Positions 62,529-64,000 of a stretch of DNA of 64,000 nt are shown piece after piece; position 1 is the stretch's first letter, and every line of letters begins with the position of its first letter. Source of the stretch: Clostridiales bacterium (GTDB lineage Bacteria; Bacillota; Clostridia; Peptostreptococcales; Anaerovoracaceae); NCBI GenBank assembly GCA_009776955.1, contig WRMW01000003.1, forward strand, positions 124,001 through 188,000, read 5' to 3'. A program made the translations under genes and the position numbers. The notes beneath the pieces are model-generated. The model had not been told where the DNA came from and did no database searches. It worked only from the letters and a program-made list of their open reading frames with translations.

Positions 62529-64000
62529 CTATACATCCTCCTTCACTATTCTTATATACTCCGTCTTTCTCATAAAAGGTTCAAAGGCTATACCTGAGCC
62601 CTCATAAAACTTGCCCATAAACTCCACGTATTGCAGGCGGATCGAATGCACGAAAGCGCCCATCCCGCTCATTAGGAAATTGAATATGTGGGACGCGAAC
62701 ACAATCAAGATAAACGGGATGATTCCGAGGATGCCGCTCGCCGACATACCCGCTAGCATATTGAACACCTCCGCTATAACGGAGCCTGCCAAGCAAAGGG
62801 CAAGCAGCCGCATATAGGACAGGACATCGGAAAGATAGCCGACAATCCCGTAAAGGTTCATAAACCCCGAAAGCCGTTTGGCTCCCTTTCCCGCAAACAT
62901 GGGCACCACTATTATTCCGCCGGCGGAAAGAATGGTCATCCAGAGCCCGACGGTCGAAGCGCCCGCGAAAAGGCTGTCGCCCGCAAGAAGAAAGACCAGG
63001 CCCGGTATCAACGCATACCAGAGGAACACGCCGCCGATGGCTTCTGCGACCTTTCCGTCCCGTACAAGAAGATGGGCCTTCACGCCCAAGGCGACAAAGA
63101 TATGTATGAGGCCCACGATACAGGAAAAGACCATCATGTACATGGTGTTTTCGACGGGGTCGAACCAAAGCGGATCGAGCACCGCCGTCCCGTCCCCGAA
63201 TGTCGCAGAGGCCACGGAGACCAAGTCGCCGAAAAAACTGCCGAACACCATGCCCCATATAAAGGTCGCGACCCCGCAATATCCAAGCTGCTTTATGAAC
63301 TTTCGCGCGGTACCTTCCATCTTGCCCGACCTCACCAAGACGAAACTCACTGCCGCCAAAATTGCGCCATACCCCATGTCCGCAAACATTATGCCAAAAA
63401 AGCAGATATAGAACAGGGCGAACACGGGTGTCGGGTCTATCTCCTTGGAACTCGGCAGGGCGTACAGGCTTGTAACGATCTCCACCGGCTCGATAAATTC
63501 GTTGTTCTTCAATAATATAGGCGTTTCCTCGTCCTTTTCAGGGGCGGTGATCTCATAGTAGCAGCCGTGCCTGGCCAACAATGCGCCAAGAGCCTCAGAT
63601 GCCGACGCTGGAACCCAACCGTCCAAGTAGAAAGTCCGCTCCGTAATAAGCATACGGTCCGCTGCCTGCGCCCTGTCCCTCTCGATGACAAGATAATCGT
63701 GGTACAGCTCTATTGATTCTTTGTGCTCCGCCATGGCGGCAAGGCTTTCCTCCGCCTGCCTCATGCCGTCTGCCAACGCCGCACGCTCTGCCTCGCAACG
63801 GGCTATATTGTCTGCGGTTGTGCCCTCTATATCCTTGAAAACCACTTCGCCGAAGCTGTACTCCCTCAGCGCTTCCCCTACCGCCTCCGCCGCCTCTTTA
63901 TGGTAGACCGCGTAAACATACTTGCTGTCCGCATCCTCGGAAACGACGGCAAGCTCGAACATATCTGTCTTTTCCTCTATGGCGCTCTGCACGATGCCAA
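62529..64000 (-). CDS. ntpI: V-type ATP synthase subunit I, 5' end outside the window
   Basis: At least 490 residues of the roughly 640-residue a-type subunit are visible. The cytoplasmic N-terminal domain is partial; the membrane domain has seven to eight helices (PVFALFYICFFGIMFADMGYGAI, TFIWGMVFGSFFGDLVS, LSYMRLLALCLAGSVIAEVFN, with the conserved Arg in YMRLLALCLAG). The reading frame is open to the window end, so the start lies beyond 64000. It is the first gene visible in the operon I-K-E-C-F-A-B-D. Confidence 0.95.
   Translation of the reverse strand, partial: GIVQSAIEEKTDMFELAVVSEDADSKYVYAVYHKEAAEAVGEALREYSFGEVVFKDIEGTTADNIARCEAERAALADGMRQAEESLAAMAEHKESIELYHDYLVIERDRAQAADRMLITERTFYLDGWVPASASEALGALLARHGCYYEITAPEKDEETPILLKNNEFIEPVEIVTSLYALPSSKEIDPTPVFALFYICFFGIMFADMGYGAILAAVSFVLVRSGKMEGTARKFIKQLGYCGVATFIWGMVFGSFFGDLVSVASATFGDGTAVLDPLWFDPVENTMYMMVFSCIVGLIHIFVALGVKAHLLVRDGKVAEAIGGVFLWYALIPGLVFLLAGDSLFAGASTVGLWMTILSAGGIIVVPMFAGKGAKRLSGFMNLYGIVGYLSDVLSYMRLLALCLAGSVIAEVFNMLAGMSASGILGIIPFILIVFASHIFNFLMSGMGAFVHSIRLQYVEFMGKFYEGSGIAFEPFMRKTEYIRIVKEDV

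Overview
The window comes from a low-to-mid GC (about 50%) Gram-positive, probably anaerobic bacterium, most likely a Clostridia-like Firmicute. The reasons are a sodium/proton V-type ATPase operon, a pst/pho operon with TTAACA-type Pho boxes, lipoproteins with a Gram-positive lipobox, an EFR1-type ferredoxin/flavodoxin protein, a LUD protein and no outer-membrane genes. This is inference from gene content; no rRNA or other taxonomic marker is present.

Positions 1-16539 hold a complete type I-E CRISPR-Cas system, read on the minus strand in the order DEDDh exonuclease, cas3, cse1, cse2, cas7e, cas5e, cas6e, cas1, cas2, leader, array. The array has 68 repeats in the window (61-bp period, 63 ordinary spacers) and runs off the left edge. 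Its most remarkable property is that four repeat-to-repeat intervals are not 33-bp spacers but 245-1771 bp pieces of DNA carrying small genes, cut off exactly at the repeat borders: 36-407, 558-2328 (about 429 bp before an IS1249-like insertion), 2785-3391 and 4884-5128. They look like oversized captures of mobile-element DNA. The 4884-5128 piece holds a promoter, 2.8 tandem 37-nt repeats, a terminator and the first 13 codons of a ToxN/AbiQ-like toxin, that is, the antitoxin half of a type III (ToxIN-like) toxin-antitoxin locus. Its terminator points the same way as array transcription and may silence the older half of the array.

Positions 16572-28931 are a mosaic of small accessory genes, nearly all on the minus strand: acetyltransferases, an alkyltransferase-like (ATL) protein, three type II toxin-antitoxin pairs (HigB/HigA-like, RelB/YoeB-like, HicA/HicB) with palindromic operator candidates, a Nudix hydrolase, thymidylate kinase, an orphan Vsr endonuclease, YjbQ, a CPBP protease, an SDR oxidoreductase and a RhuM remnant. 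From 28935 to 32141 the plus strand carries an EFR1 protein, a DUF4143 ATPase behind six 23-bp repeats, a lipoprotein and a LUD protein.

Positions 32153-38355 (minus) are the phosphate regulon pstS-C-A-B-phoU-phoB-phoR, with three in-phase Pho boxes upstream. Divergent from it, 38527-48941 (plus) encodes a stripped-down Tad/Flp-like secretion or pilus cluster (SAF/CpaB-like, CpaF-like ATPase, TadB-like, TadC-like, three small proteins sharing an MKQ-IVL start) ending in a 1933-residue surface protein with beta-helix, InlB-type and novel 75-residue repeats.

Positions 48932-56166 hold housekeeping genes (nth, rlmN, a secreted cyclophilin, an XdhC-like protein, carB), and 56275-64000 holds the V-type ATPase operon I-K-E-C-F-A-B-D, with subunit I cut by the window end. 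Several genes have an extended -10 box only 6-9 nt before their start codon, suggesting leaderless mRNAs.
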